A stretch of DNA of 35,156 nt from an uncultured Akkermansia sp. (GTDB lineage Bacteria; Verrucomicrobiota; Verrucomicrobiia; Verrucomicrobiales; Akkermansiaceae), in the NCBI GenBank assembly GCA_947630815.1, contig CANRJD010000011.1, forward strand, positions 1-35,156, given 5' to 3'. This document shows, piece after piece, positions 27,346-35,156 of this stretch; the first letter of the stretch is position 1; each line of letters starts with the position of its first letter. Below the pieces are notes generated by a model, which was given only the letters and a program-made list of their open reading frames with translations, did no database searches and was not told the DNA's origin. The position numbers were made by a program, and so were the translations under genes.

Positions 27346-29690
27346 AAGCTGAGCAAAACTTCGCGAAAATCTATGGGAATCTCTGCACAGGCCACACGAT
27401 TGGCCCACTCCAGTGGCGTGCTCCGCCCATCGACAAGCAATGTCGGGGTTGTCTCCGTCGGCAGGGCGTGCAGGCGCAAAGTGAAGCAGAGACGCTGCGG
27501 GCGGTACTGCCCGGTGCGGCGGTGGGTGAGCAAGAGTCGGTTCTTTTCAGTGCGGCAAGTGAAGGTGTGCAGCAGGTAGGCTCCATAGCGGTGTGCCAAC
27601 CCATCGCCCTCATCTTCGTAGAGCATACTGAGTTCCTCTACGTCGGGGGCGAACCACAGATCCAAGCTGCAGGGGGGAGAGGGTAATTCGCCTACGTACT
27701 GCTGCACCGGCCAACGCGGCACTATTTTGCCGCCTCGTACAAACACAGGTATGTGTTCATCCGGCGTTGGCACTGTGGTCTCGCCATCCGCAGTGGGAGC
27801 AGGGCTATCATCCCACAGGGAAAACCATTTGCCAGGGGGCATGTATAGGCTGCGCTCTTCCTGCCCGGGGTGGTGCACGGGGATCACGTACAGTGCGTCT
27901 CCCAGGAAAAACTCACTGCTGCGCCAGTAGGTATCCGGATTCTCCGGGAACATGAGTGCGAGTGAGCGAATAATGGGTGTGCCTGCTGTTGAATAACGGT
28001 AGAAACAGGTGTAGAAGTACGGCAGCAGACGGTATCTTTCCTCAATGGCACGCCTCACGATGTCCTCCGTCTTTTTATCGAAGCACCAGGGCTCTTGTCC
28101 CCCGAACTCCCCGTTATTATGATTGCGGAAAAAGACATGGAAGGCAGCCATCTGCATCCACCGGCGGAAAAGTTCCGGTGTGGGTCGCCCCAGGAAACCA
28201 CCCGTATCTGCACCGCAGAAGGAGACTCCACTGGAAGAAAGGCGCTGGATCATGAGGTTGGCCATTTTCAGATTTTCCCAGTCTGAGTAGTTGTCCCCCG
28301 TCCACGTGGCGGCCCACCTTTGCAAGCCCGCAAAGCCTGAACGAGTCAGCACGAAGGGGCGTCTCCCCGGCGCGCTTTTTTCCATCCCGAGTCGCGTGGC
28401 CTGTGCCATACACTGACCGTAAACGTTGTGGGCCTTCAGGTGCGAGCAGGCAAATCCATCGTACGCGTGCCGCGTGTCATCCGGGAAGGTTTTATCCGGG
28501 AAAATCACCGGCTCGTTCATATCCGTCCAAATTCCCCGCACGCCGTATTCGCCTACTTCGCGATGAAAGAGATCTGCCCACCAGATCCGCGTGGTTGGGC
28601 TTGTGAAGTCCGGAAAGGTGCATAGCCCCGGCCACACCTCTGCCTCCAGCAGGGCGCCATCGTGCCGTCTGCAAAAGACGTTCTTTTCAAATCCACTGCG
28701 CCACACGTAATTATCCGGATTAATTTTGATGCCGGGATCCACGATGGTGACTACTTTGAACCCTTGCTCGCCGAGGCGGCGAATCATGCCGGGGGGATCC
28801 GGGAAGCGCTCGCGATCCCAAGTGAGGCTTTGATAGCGCTTCATGTGGTGGATGTCCAGATGGATGGCATCGCAGGGGATGCGTCGGGAGCGCAGCTCAC
28901 GCGCTACATCGGCTACATTGGCTTCCGGATAATAACTCCACTTGCTCTGGTGGTAACCGAGCGCCCAGAGCGGCGGCAGTGGAGCCAACCCGGTGAGTCT
29001 TGTGTACATTTGCACGGTGTCCAAAGCATCCTCCCCGCAAATGAAATAGTAATCCATCACTCCGCCATCCGCACCGAAGAGCAGGCGATCCTTGCGCTCT
29101 CTGCCAAAATCGAAGTAAGAACGCATGGTGTTGTCGAAAAAGATGCCGTACTGCGTGCCCCGGTTCAGGCACAGGAAAAAGGGGATATTCTTATACAGCG
29201 GGTCGCTCTCCGGCGTGAACTTGTAGTGATCCGCCCCCCACATTTCAAAGCGCATTCCTCGCATATTCAGGGCGCAGGGCTTATCCCCCAGGCCAAAGAA
29301 ATGCGCTTCATCCGGCATCTGCTTAAGAACCCACACCAGCTCATCGCCGGTTCGATCCTGGGTGCGATGTCCCATCCCCTCCGCGTCAGCGCACAGCAGC
29401 CTGCCCCCCGCATTTTCGTAGAATTCAAGCCCGCCGTCACTCTTGCGGATTTTCAGAGAAATACGCCCGGCGCGCAGGTTGAAAGCATCTTCTTGCTCGC
29501 TTTCCTCGATGTCAACCCTGCTTGGTCGGTACTCCGGACTCACTCCGTAACTCGGTATATTCTCGAATACCACACCTGTCACGTAGCGACACCGCACCAT
29601 TCCGTTCTCTGGGAACGAGAGGCGCAGACGCGCCGCCGGGAGCTCCAGCTCCAGCGTCCTCTCATCAATCCATTCGTATGACAAATTCAT
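27342..29690 (-). CDS. GH31 alpha-glucosidase/alpha-xylosidase family protein
   Basis: 782 aa, usual for GH31. The catalytic nucleophile is Asp400 in GIWTDMNEP. The acid/base region is TWTGDNYSDWENL, and GVSFCGADTGGF is the substrate-site block. The N-terminal beta-sandwich contains FFGLGDKPCALN, and the C-terminal sheets include PDEHIPVFVRGGKIVP. It hydrolyses terminal alpha-glycosidic bonds of oligosaccharides; specificity (maltose, isomaltose, xyloside) cannot be told from motifs alone. No signal peptide is seen, so it is probably cytoplasmic. It follows the HIT gene by 33 bp and overlaps the kinase gene by 4 bp, so all three should be co-transcribed. Confidence 0.94.
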   Translation of the reverse strand: MNLSYEWIDERTLELELPAARLRLSFPENGMVRCRYVTGVVFENIPSYGVSPEYRPSRVDIEESEQEDAFNLRAGRISLKIRKSDGGLEFYENAGGRLLCADAEGMGHRTQDRTGDELVWVLKQMPDEAHFFGLGDKPCALNMRGMRFEMWGADHYKFTPESDPLYKNIPFFLCLNRGTQYGIFFDNTMRSYFDFGRERKDRLLFGADGGVMDYYFICGEDALDTVQMYTRLTGLAPLPPLWALGYHQSKWSYYPEANVADVARELRSRRIPCDAIHLDIHHMKRYQSLTWDRERFPDPPGMIRRLGEQGFKVVTIVDPGIKINPDNYVWRSGFEKNVFCRRHDGALLEAEVWPGLCTFPDFTSPTTRIWWADLFHREVGEYGVRGIWTDMNEPVIFPDKTFPDDTRHAYDGFACSHLKAHNVYGQCMAQATRLGMEKSAPGRRPFVLTRSGFAGLQRWAATWTGDNYSDWENLKMANLMIQRLSSSGVSFCGADTGGFLGRPTPELFRRWMQMAAFHVFFRNHNNGEFGGQEPWCFDKKTEDIVRRAIEERYRLLPYFYTCFYRYSTAGTPIIRSLALMFPENPDTYWRSSEFFLGDALYVIPVHHPGQEERSLYMPPGKWFSLWDDSPAPTADGETTVPTPDEHIPVFVRGGKIVPRWPVQQYVGELPSPPCSLDLWFAPDVEELSMLYEDEGDGLAHRYGAYLLHTFTCRTEKNRLLLTHRRTGQYRPQRLCFTLRLHALPTETTPTLLVDGRSTPLEWANRVACAEIPIDFREVLLSL

Positions 29691-29723
29691 CCCCTAATCG
29701 CAGATGCCCTCAAAGCAGATTGC

Positions 29724-30068
29724 CTAGCCGGGAGGCCATTGCATGCTACGTCCGCCGAGTATGTGAATGTGCAGATGAGGCACGGTTTGCCCGCCGTCCG
29801 AACCGGTGTTAAGCACCGTGCGGAAGCCACTCTCTGCAATGCCCTCCGCCTGCGCTATTTCACGCACTTTGAACATCAGGTGCGCCAGCAGCTCTGCGTC
29901 TTCCGCCTTAGCCTCGGCTATGTTCGGTATCGGCTTGCGCGGCACCAGCAACACGTGCACTGGCGCCGCTGGCGATATATCACGGAATGCCACGCACAAC
30001 TCATCCTCATAGACAATCTGTGCCGGGATCTCTTTGTCGGCGATCTTCTGAAAAAGAGTTTTTTCCAT
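29724..30068 (-). CDS. HIT-family nucleotide-binding protein (HINT-like)
   Basis: 114 aa. The histidine triad is intact in VPHLHIHILGG (HxHxH), preceded by GQT as in HINT proteins. The N-terminal FQKIADKEIPAQIVYEDELCVAF and PVHVLLVPRKPIPN blocks are also typical. HINT enzymes hydrolyse purine nucleoside phosphoramidates and AMP-lysyl adducts. The ATG at 30068 is 9 nt beyond the TTGCAA/TAAAAC promoter; the AGGAG just upstream lies at the expected transcription start and may be only partly transcribed. First gene of the HIT-GH31-kinase operon. Confidence 0.94.
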   Translation of the reverse strand: MEKTLFQKIADKEIPAQIVYEDELCVAFRDISPAAPVHVLLVPRKPIPNIAEAKAEDAELLAHLMFKVREIAQAEGIAESGFRTVLNTGSDGGQTVPHLHIHILGGRSMQWPPG

Positions 30069-30077
30069 TGCGCTCCT

Positions 30078-30106
30078 GTTTTACCATGCCCGAAGCATGC
30101 TTGCAA
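30078..30106 (-). promoter_or_regulatory. HIT-operon promoter, short-leader geometry
   Basis: TTGCAA, 17 bp, TAAAAC, then 9 nt to ATG 30068. An AGGAG lies within those 9 nt. Confidence 0.55.
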
Positions 30107-30170
30107 CTCAATTCTGCGTCCCGTTTCAGGCTGACTTTGGAAAAAATTCGTTTGATGTAAAGAATTTGCA

Positions 30171-30199
30171 TTGCCAAATCAAAAAAAATCATGTAGAAT
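30171..30199 (+). promoter_or_regulatory. rplS promoter
   Basis: TTGCCA, 17 bp, TAGAAT with a TG one base before. The predicted leader is about 57 nt and contains GGAGGTGCTCC, a small hairpin. This is one of the few clearly leadered genes in the window. Confidence 0.65.
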
Positions 30200-30262
30200 A
30201 CCCCGCCTTCTGTGGAGGTGCTCCTTCACTTCCGGGCGCGAATTTTTCAACAAGTACCTAAG

Positions 30263-30607
30263 ATGAACATTCTCGATAAAATTGGTCAGGAGCAGCTTAA
30301 GAGCGATGTAACGCCCTTCAACGTAGGCGACACTGTGAAGGTGCATTGCCGTGTGATAGAAGGCGGTAAGGAGCGTGTGCAGATATTCCAAGGGATAGTG
30401 ATCGGAAAGAGAGGCTCGGGAGTCAACGAGGCGTTCACTGTCCGCAAGATTTCCTACGGTGAAGGGGTGGAGAGGTCTTTCCCTCTGCATTCGCCGCGCA
30501 TTGCCAAGATTGAGGTAGCTTCCCGTGGGAAGGTCCGCCGAGCCAAGCTCAACTACCTGCGCGACCGCGTCGGCAAGGAAGCCGTCACTGTGAAGGCGGC
30601 TCGCTGA
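30263..30607 (+). CDS. rplS: 50S ribosomal protein L19
   Basis: 114 aa, standard L19 size. Signature segments are [35 protein letters not shown] and [44 protein letters not shown]19 sits at the 30S-50S interface near bridges B6/B8. The start at 30263 ([12 protein letters not shown]) matches the family N-terminus; the track's 17 extra residues read the leader. It is monocistronic here, without the rimM-trmD neighbours common elsewhere, and ends with a strong intrinsic terminator at 30637-30664. Confidence 0.98.
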   Translation: MNILDKIGQEQLKSDVTPFNVGDTVKVHCRVIEGGKERVQIFQGIVIGKRGSGVNEAFTVRKISYGEGVERSFPLHSPRIAKIEVASRGKVRRAKLNYLRDRVGKEAVTVKAAR

Positions 30608-30636
30608 TGCTCCCTTTCTCATCTCCCCTTTTCAAG

Positions 30637-30664
30637 GACGCGAACCTAGTTCGCGTCTTTTTTT
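30637..30664 (+). terminator. rplS intrinsic terminator
   Basis: GACGCGAAC-CTA-GTTCGCGTC followed by seven T, 29 nt after the rplS stop: a perfect 9-bp stem and U-tract. Confidence 0.95.
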
Positions 30665-30699
30665 GCGGGTATCTCTCGTTTTTTTGACTCAGGCTGGCA

Positions 30700-30707
30700 G
30701 GGGGGGG
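30700..30707. repeat. G8/C8 tract just beyond the thioesterase stop
   Basis: Eight G on +, starting directly after the TAG of the minus-strand thioesterase gene. It cannot alter that protein unless the stop is bypassed, but it is one of four such tracts here. Confidence 0.6.
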
Positions 30708-31124
30708 CTACTCGGGTTGAGTGCCAATGCAATGATGCCAAGCTTGAGGAATCCGGCAGGGACGTCCTTGGGGAGCCTGAACGAGCGCGAGACGCTGGCG
30801 GACCGTGACGCAGAGCTTATCATCCTCCGCGCGGCGAATCTCAAATGTAAAGTAAATGGAGGACTTTTCCACACTCTCAATGCCTCCCAGCACCCTCATC
30901 TCATCTGCCACGAAAGCGGGAGAGTGGTAGTGCACCTCATGACTCACAAGCACGCAATGCTTGTTCTCTTCCTTGGCTAAGCGAGCCCAATCGATGCCGA
31001 TGGCGGAGGACATTTTAGTACGGCATTCTTCCACCCAACGCAGGTAGGCCAAGTTGTGCACCACGCCTCCGCAATCGGTATCGTAGTACATCACTTGATA
31101 GGGGAGTACGAACAGAGCATTCAT
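30708..31124 (-). CDS. Acyl-CoA thioesterase, YbgC/4HBT hotdog family
   Basis: 138 aa. The catalytic region of the hotdog fold is YDTDCGGVVHNLAYLRWVEECR, with the Asp of the YDTD motif. HYHSPAFVADEMRVLGGIE and SIYFTFEIRRAEDDKLCVTVRQRLALV complete the family pattern. It hydrolyses acyl-CoA thioesters; YbgC homologues associate with the Tol-Pal envelope system elsewhere, but no tol gene is here. The start at 31124 (MNALFVLPYQVMYYDTD) is favoured because the track extension reads through the hairpin at 31144-31178. A G8/C8 tract (30700-30707) immediately follows the TAG stop. Confidence 0.88.
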   Translation of the reverse strand: MNALFVLPYQVMYYDTDCGGVVHNLAYLRWVEECRTKMSSAIGIDWARLAKEENKHCVLVSHEVHYHSPAFVADEMRVLGGIESVEKSSIYFTFEIRRAEDDKLCVTVRQRLALVQAPQGRPCRIPQAWHHCIGTQPE

Positions 31125-31143
31125 CGTGCGGGGAGAGAAAAGA

Positions 31144-31178
31144 GAAGCAGGGGAAAGCCACACGCTCTCCCCTGCTTC
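31144..31178 (-). terminator. Hairpin between aminotransferase and thioesterase genes
   Basis: GAAGCAGGGGA...TCCCCTGCTTC, an 11-bp perfect stem with a 13-nt loop, followed on the minus strand by TCTTTTCTC. It lies 14 nt after the aminotransferase stop and 19 nt before the thioesterase ATG, so it may end or attenuate the upstream transcript. Confidence 0.6.
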
Positions 31179-31191
31179 CGTAAATGTTCAA

Positions 31192-32283
31192 TTAACCGAG
31201 GTGGAGGATGTCAACGATAGCGCTCGTCACTTCCTTCATATCGTCCATGGTGAGTTCGCCCATGTGAGCGATGCGGAAGGTCTTATCCTTCAGGTCGCCA
31301 TAGCCGTTGCCGATTTGCATGTTGCGCTCAGCCAAGGCCTTGTTTAATTCACCAACGGAAATGAGCTCATCTTTGCCCTTGGGATGGGAATCAATCACCG
31401 TGAGTGTCTTGGAGAGATACTTACGGTTCGGGTACACGCGGAAATACTCGTCCGCCCATGCACGTGTGAATTTGGCCATCTCCTCGTGGCGGGCGAATCG
31501 TGCCTCAATGCCTTCTTCATCCACGATGTGCACAAGTTGCTTGTCCAGCGCATACATCAGCGAAAGACACGGGGTCGAGGTGTACTGATAGTTTTTCTTG
31601 TCAATGAAATCCCAGAGGGTGCGCAAGTCAAAGTACAACCCACGGTTTTCCACCTTCTCGGTACGCTCATACGCCTTGCGACTCACAGCGCAGATCGCCA
31701 ACCCCGGGGGCAGCGCCAGCGCCTTCTGAGTGGAGGTGATCAGTACGTCAATTCCCAGCTTATCCGTTTCGATTTTGGATCCCACAGCAGAGGACACTGC
31801 ATCTACGCACCAAACCACATCCGGGTACTTCTTCATCACCTCGGCAATCTCCTCAACCGGGTTCTGCACGCCTGAAGAAGTTTCGTTGTGCGTCACTGTG
31901 ATGAGGTCATACTTACCGGTGGAAAGAGCGGCGTCGACCATCTCCGGTGTAGTGGGTTCGCCCATCGTGCTCGAGAATTTATCTGCGGGCACTCCGTTTG
32001 TTTTAGCCATTTTAAACCACTTGTCACCGAACGCCCCGATAGAGAATACCGCTGCCCGCTTTGCCGTGCAAGAGCGGATGGCTCCCTCCATGAGTCCGGA
32101 ACCGCTAGAGGTGGAAAGCAGGATACGGTTCTCAGTGAAGAGCACCTTCTGCATGTAGTCCGAGATGTGTTTTTGGAGTGCAGAAGCCGCCTTAGAGCGG
32201 TGGCTGATCATGGGGCCGCTCAGTTCCTTCAATATCGCATCCGACACGATGGTCGGTCCGGGGATAAATAATTTGATTGCCAT
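31192..32283 (-). CDS. Class V aminotransferase (alanine-glyoxylate/serine type)
   Basis: 363 aa, PLP-dependent, fold type I. MAIKLFIPGPTIVSDAIL is the PGPT-type N-terminus of the AGXT/serine-pyruvate group. LLSTSSGSGLMEGAIRSC binds the PLP phosphate, VWCVDAVSSAVGSKIETDKLGID holds the pyridine-pairing Asp, and STQKALALPPGLAI contains the Schiff-base lysine. The group includes serine-glyoxylate aminotransferases and an alternative phosphoserine aminotransferase (Thermotoga type), so a serine-synthesis role is possible but not proven. The start at 32283 skips 15 track residues before MAIKLF. A weak TCGCCA/TAGAGT promoter may lie about 30 nt upstream. Confidence 0.9.
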   Translation of the reverse strand: MAIKLFIPGPTIVSDAILKELSGPMISHRSKAASALQKHISDYMQKVLFTENRILLSTSSGSGLMEGAIRSCTAKRAAVFSIGAFGDKWFKMAKTNGVPADKFSSTMGEPTTPEMVDAALSTGKYDLITVTHNETSSGVQNPVEEIAEVMKKYPDVVWCVDAVSSAVGSKIETDKLGIDVLITSTQKALALPPGLAICAVSRKAYERTEKVENRGLYFDLRTLWDFIDKKNYQYTSTPCLSLMYALDKQLVHIVDEEGIEARFARHEEMAKFTRAWADEYFRVYPNRKYLSKTLTVIDSHPKGKDELISVGELNKALAERNMQIGNGYGDLKDKTFRIAHMGELTMDDMKEVTSAIVDILHLG

Positions 32284-32404
32284 AGATAGAATGGATTTTA
32301 ACTGCTCATACTCTACCACCTCGCACACGCTTTGGCGAGCGTTTTTTTACGTCCGAATCAGCGAATTTTTCCATGCTCAGAAAAGGGAACGGAAGTGAAG
32401 AGCA

Positions 32405-34756
32405 TTATTCACCACTGCTCACTTCAAACAACCAAGTCAGTTCATCAGCATCGGTCATTTGCACCTCGCGCAGCACCAACTCTTTACCTGCTACGGCGGC
32501 GTCCTGCTGTTCCTGCAGCAAACGGGAGAACTCGGTGCGTGCTTCTTGGGTAAGTCGCTCGCAGAGGCAGAGTTGGATATCACGGAAATTGATGACCATG
32601 AGCTGCTCCATCACCTTAGGATCTACCTCAATGCGTGTTCCTTTGCCTGACACTCCTCCGCGGTGAGGCTTGGTCATATAGCTGAGCTCTTTTTCGCAGA
32701 ATGACGCAAACTTTTCATCCGCGAAGAGGTTGGCATATTGTCGGACGGCCTCGGCTCTTTTCTTCTCGGGAACCTCCAGTACGCGGTTGACGATGTAGTA
32801 AGTGCCGGCGAGGCTGTGAGGGTTGTGCTTTTTCTGGGCGCTGGAGCTGTGGGTATGATTGGCAAAGCGCAACATGCGGGCGATAACTTGTCGCCGAAGA
32901 TCATAGCGTATTTTGAGTTCAGGACTGTAGAAGATCATCCCTCCCCGTTCTTCTCCACGCGCGGGCAATCGGCAGAGCTGTGGGTCTTGCTCCACCAGTA
33001 CCACCTTGTTGCGTTTGGCCACCGCCGGCAGCCTCAGCAGGTCTTCTGCCGTGTAACTCACACTTCCTTTCAAATTTGACTCCCATTTTTTTGCCTGAGG
33101 AGAGGCGCTAAGGGAGAGTTTCTGCGGTTCACAGGTCAAGTGCTCCGGTGCAAGAGCGGCTAAATTGTCCGCTCCATTGGTCTTTGTTTTTTGCGAGCCG
33201 CCGATAGTTGGCATAGCAATCCGCAATTCCGGCAACAAGAGAACCTCGCCTGCTGTCGTACCCTCCTGATTGATTGGCAAACGCAGCGCCACGCTCTGTC
33301 CATTTTCATCCGTGATGCTGCGCAGAGTATCGTCTTTTGTGGTGATGGTAACCGTTCCCCCGGGCAGAGTTTCGCCTTGTGCGAGTAATCTCAGCTCCCA
33401 TTTTCCGGCTGCATCCCCTGGGCTTATGGTTGCGTAGTAAGCGCTGCCGTCCAGCTCGTGGGAGAGTGTATCCGCACGATCTGACTCGCTTGGGCGTAGG
33501 TGATATATGGTCACTGTCCCTGTATCGAGTCTGCTATTTGTGTCACCTAATAAAGGCTTGATACAACTTGGAACAGCTTGCCCAGTCAACACCGGTTTGA
33601 TTCTTCCGCGTACGTTTTTTTGCTCGATGGTTGTGGTTTCATCTGCGTGCGTCTGTGACGTGTTCTCCGGCGCAACGTCCTGCGGTTGCTCGGTTTTATT
33701 GAGTTTCTCCGCCTGAGCAAGTATGTCGTCCGCCTGCTCGATTAATTCATCACGATTGTGCCACACATAATACCCACATAATGCCACTCCGACGAGGATA
33801 AGAAGGGCCTCGCTCACCCTCAACAATTTTGATATCAAATGTTTTGTCTGGGGTGCACTCGGTTGGTCTCCTTCACCGGGTGTCGTGAAGGACTTATCCT
33901 CCACGTGCGGCGTCGTGGCAGGGGAGGGAGGCAACGGTTGCGAACTTGGAGGGGGCGGTCCATCAACCAATTTTTCCGTAACTTCAATGACAGGTATTCC
34001 GGACAGTGTGGCTTGTCGTTGCATACGGCTGCCTATAAATCCGAGCAGCTGCACCTGCGCTAGATCCATGAACTCTTCGCTGCTGTGAGTCGATATCGGT
34101 ATGCTCCAACTCAGGTCGCTGCGTAAGAAATCTGCCTCGTGAAGCAGACGCAGCATATCTGTCACAGGGGTACCGGCTGGAAGGGCGAGCATACAGGCTT
34201 CCTTGTACTGCGGCGTTTTGAGGAGAGCGGCAAAACGCTTGTGCCCGGTGTAGCGCTGCCATGTTGGTTGCACTTGCGCCTGCAAAGCCTCCTCAGCTTC
34301 TCTCCACTGCGGCAAGTTTTCATTTGTCAGCCATCGGGCTGCACCGCGCCAACTCTCTGCCCAGAATCCACTTAACTCCAGCACCAGTAAAACGCCCGCC
34401 GGCGTCAGTCTGTACGAGTTCTGCCAAAGACTACGCACTTCTTCTTCTGTGAGCACGAGAAAGTGCGCAATGTAATCTGCACTCGTCACACCGCCGCGTT
34501 GCGCCCAGCGTATGCTGCCAAATATGTGTTGCGTACCTTTGCTCGTAAAGTCGGGAAGGTAGAGAAATTGAGGCTCAAGGTCCATGCTCTTCTTCCCTAT
34601 CCCATTGCGAGCCAAACTTACCAGCTTGCTTTCCAGGGCAGGACTCATACGCGTTTTTCCGACCACAGCGTACCCCGGCCTGACAGCTCGACATATCCGT
34701 TGCACTAAGCTTCCGTGAACGGCTCGCGACTTCGTATAGATGAGCTGAGATGCCAT
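32405..34756 (-). CDS. GAP1-N2-like large protein with one transmembrane segment
   Basis: 783 aa. The N-terminal ~130 residues (ASQLIYTKSRAVHGS..., RMSPALESKLVSLARNG, GSIRWAQRGGVTSADYIAHFLVLTEEE) follow the plan of the N-terminal domain of large planctomycete/verrucomicrobial proteins of the GTPase-associated GAP1-N2 type (QLIYTS..., ...AHHVVL). I judge this from memory of the pattern, not a search. A Pro-rich linker (GPPPPSSQPLPPSP, about 265), one transmembrane helix (ALLILVGVALCGYYVW, about 315-330) and a long C-terminal region with no catalytic motif follow. The start at 34756 follows TTGACA/TAAAAG by 6 nt. No GTPase partner is in the window, though the left flank is cut by the repeats and window end. 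Confidence 0.75.
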   Translation of the reverse strand: MASQLIYTKSRAVHGSLVQRICRAVRPGYAVVGKTRMSPALESKLVSLARNGIGKKSMDLEPQFLYLPDFTSKGTQHIFGSIRWAQRGGVTSADYIAHFLVLTEEEVRSLWQNSYRLTPAGVLLVLELSGFWAESWRGAARWLTNENLPQWREAEEALQAQVQPTWQRYTGHKRFAALLKTPQYKEACMLALPAGTPVTDMLRLLHEADFLRSDLSWSIPISTHSSEEFMDLAQVQLLGFIGSRMQRQATLSGIPVIEVTEKLVDGPPPPSSQPLPPSPATTPHVEDKSFTTPGEGDQPSAPQTKHLISKLLRVSEALLILVGVALCGYYVWHNRDELIEQADDILAQAEKLNKTEQPQDVAPENTSQTHADETTTIEQKNVRGRIKPVLTGQAVPSCIKPLLGDTNSRLDTGTVTIYHLRPSESDRADTLSHELDGSAYYATISPGDAAGKWELRLLAQGETLPGGTVTITTKDDTLRSITDENGQSVALRLPINQEGTTAGEVLLLPELRIAMPTIGGSQKTKTNGADNLAALAPEHLTCEPQKLSLSASPQAKKWESNLKGSVSYTAEDLLRLPAVAKRNKVVLVEQDPQLCRLPARGEERGGMIFYSPELKIRYDLRRQVIARMLRFANHTHSSSAQKKHNPHSLAGTYYIVNRVLEVPEKKRAEAVRQYANLFADEKFASFCEKELSYMTKPHRGGVSGKGTRIEVDPKVMEQLMVINFRDIQLCLCERLTQEARTEFSRLLQEQQDAAVAGKELVLREVQMTDADELTWLFEVSSGE

Positions 34757-34762
34757 ATGCTC

Positions 34763-34791
34763 CTTTTAGCGAATTTTGCGTGTCTTGTCAA
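34763..34791 (-). promoter_or_regulatory. Promoter of the GAP1-N2-like gene, leaderless geometry
   Basis: TTGACA, 17 bp, TAAAAG, then 6 nt to ATG 34756. The AAGGAG before the ATG overlaps the -10 hexamer, so it would not be in the mRNA. Confidence 0.7.
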
Positions 34792-34804
34792 GATAGACTT
34801 CACG

Positions 34805-34812
34805 CCCCCCCC
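34805..34812. repeat. C8/G8 tract upstream of the 34756 promoter
   Basis: Eight C on +, 13 bp upstream of the -35 box. Length changes would move the DNA between the repeat array and the promoter, not the reading frame. Confidence 0.6.
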
Positions 34813-34816
34813 AGGG

Positions 34817-35156
34817 CAACCGCATTGGAAAATGCGGTTGCCTATGTACGATTTACGATTTACGATGTACGATTTATTAATAATGTGCGCGTTGCGCAGA
34901 TTTTTTTTGGATTATTAACGTATGTCGAGGGCTCTCTAGGGGCATCATCATGATGACCGCTAGACCAACCGCATTAGAAAATGCGGTTGCCTATGTACGA
35001 TTTACGATGTACGATGTACGATTTATTAAGAGTGTGCGCGTTGCGCGGATTTTTTTTGGATTATTAACGTATGTTGAGAGCTCTCTAGGGGCATCATCAT
35101 GATGACCGCTAGACCAACCGCATTAGAAAATGCGGTTGCCTATGTACGATTTACGA
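34817..35156 (+). repeat. 149-bp tandem repeat, two full units plus a truncated third
   Basis: Units start at CAACCGCATT at 34817, 34966 and 35115, an exact 149-bp period; the third runs off the window. Each unit has a CAACCGCATT-N4-AATGCGGTTG palindrome, three to four TACGATT/TACGATG heptamers, and TTTATTAA. GTGCGCGTTGCGC with a T8 run (terminator-like), GAGAGCTCTC (unit 2) and ATCATCATGATGA follow. Units differ at a few positions, including heptamer type. A diverged single copy is at 2677-2789. No ORF or transposase is in the unit. Confidence 0.9.

Noticed and set aside
30206-30262. Ribosomal-protein autoregulatory leader for rplS
   Set aside because: Only a 4-bp hairpin (GGAG-GTG-CTCC) is visible; not enough to claim a known leader motif.
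32318-32347. CTCGC...GCGAGCGTTTTTTT as a + strand intrinsic terminator
   Set aside because: No + strand gene lies upstream; it overlaps the weak promoter region of the minus-strand aminotransferase.
34817-35156. CRISPR array
   Set aside because: Repeats are 149 bp and contiguous with no variable spacers, and no cas gene is present.

Overview
The window looks like a chromosomal segment of a Gram-negative PVC-group bacterium, most likely Verrucomicrobiota (Akkermansia-like). This rests on lpxB, lipoprotein and Sec-type signal peptides, a large protein resembling planctomycete/verrucomicrobial proteins, and paralogous secreted ankyrin proteins. The taxonomic call is inference; there is no 16S in the window.

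Layout. 32-2503 (-) is a secreted ankyrin-repeat protein (copy A). 2541-2934 is an intergenic stretch with interspersed-repeat remnants. 2935-3381 (+) is a small hypothetical gene. 5233-6375, 3913-5202 and 3423-3893 (all -) form an operon: AI-2E-family permease, lysA and a dCMP-deaminase-like enzyme. 6573-7886 (+) is an envelope protein with a PA14-like region. 8017-9262 (+) holds a 48-aa lipoprotein missed by the ORF track, a 131-aa basic lipoprotein and a membrane protein. 12493-9240 (-) is ligA coupled to a PfkB sugar kinase. 12900-14081 (+) is an AT-rich coiled-coil membrane protein. purN, dedA and lpxB follow, then a secreted transglutaminase-like protein. 18180-21060 is an AT-rich accessory island with a ~660-bp duplication, three small paralogs and one frameshifted gene. 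Then come tRNA-Gln(TTG) and a second, damaged ankyrin gene (copy B). 24243-26177 (+) is an unknown secreted protein. 30068-26200 (-) is an operon of HIT protein, GH31 glucosidase and PAS histidine kinase. rplS (+), a thioesterase, a class V aminotransferase and a 783-aa GAP1-N2-like membrane protein follow. The window ends in a 149-bp tandem repeat.

Two signals stand out. First, at twelve genes I find a sigma70-type -35/-10 pair with exactly 17 bp spacing whose -10 hexamer lies only 6-10 nt before the start codon. Transcription would then start at or within a few bases of the initiation codon, so most mRNAs here appear leaderless, and the ORF-track starts upstream of these promoters are wrong. 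Second, both ankyrin paralogs carry a C8 (G8 on +) tract between a conserved upstream ATG and the signal-peptide codons. In copy B the ATG is out of frame and no other start precedes the signal peptide. This is the arrangement expected of phase-variable (contingency) genes. Two more 8-base G/C tracts occur in the window.

Other themes are a family of 28-nt palindromes (GGCAAACGCATT-N4-AATGCGTTTGCC and a GGTTGCC variant), compact gene packing with convergent CDS overlaps, and duplicated ankyrin-type accessory genes.
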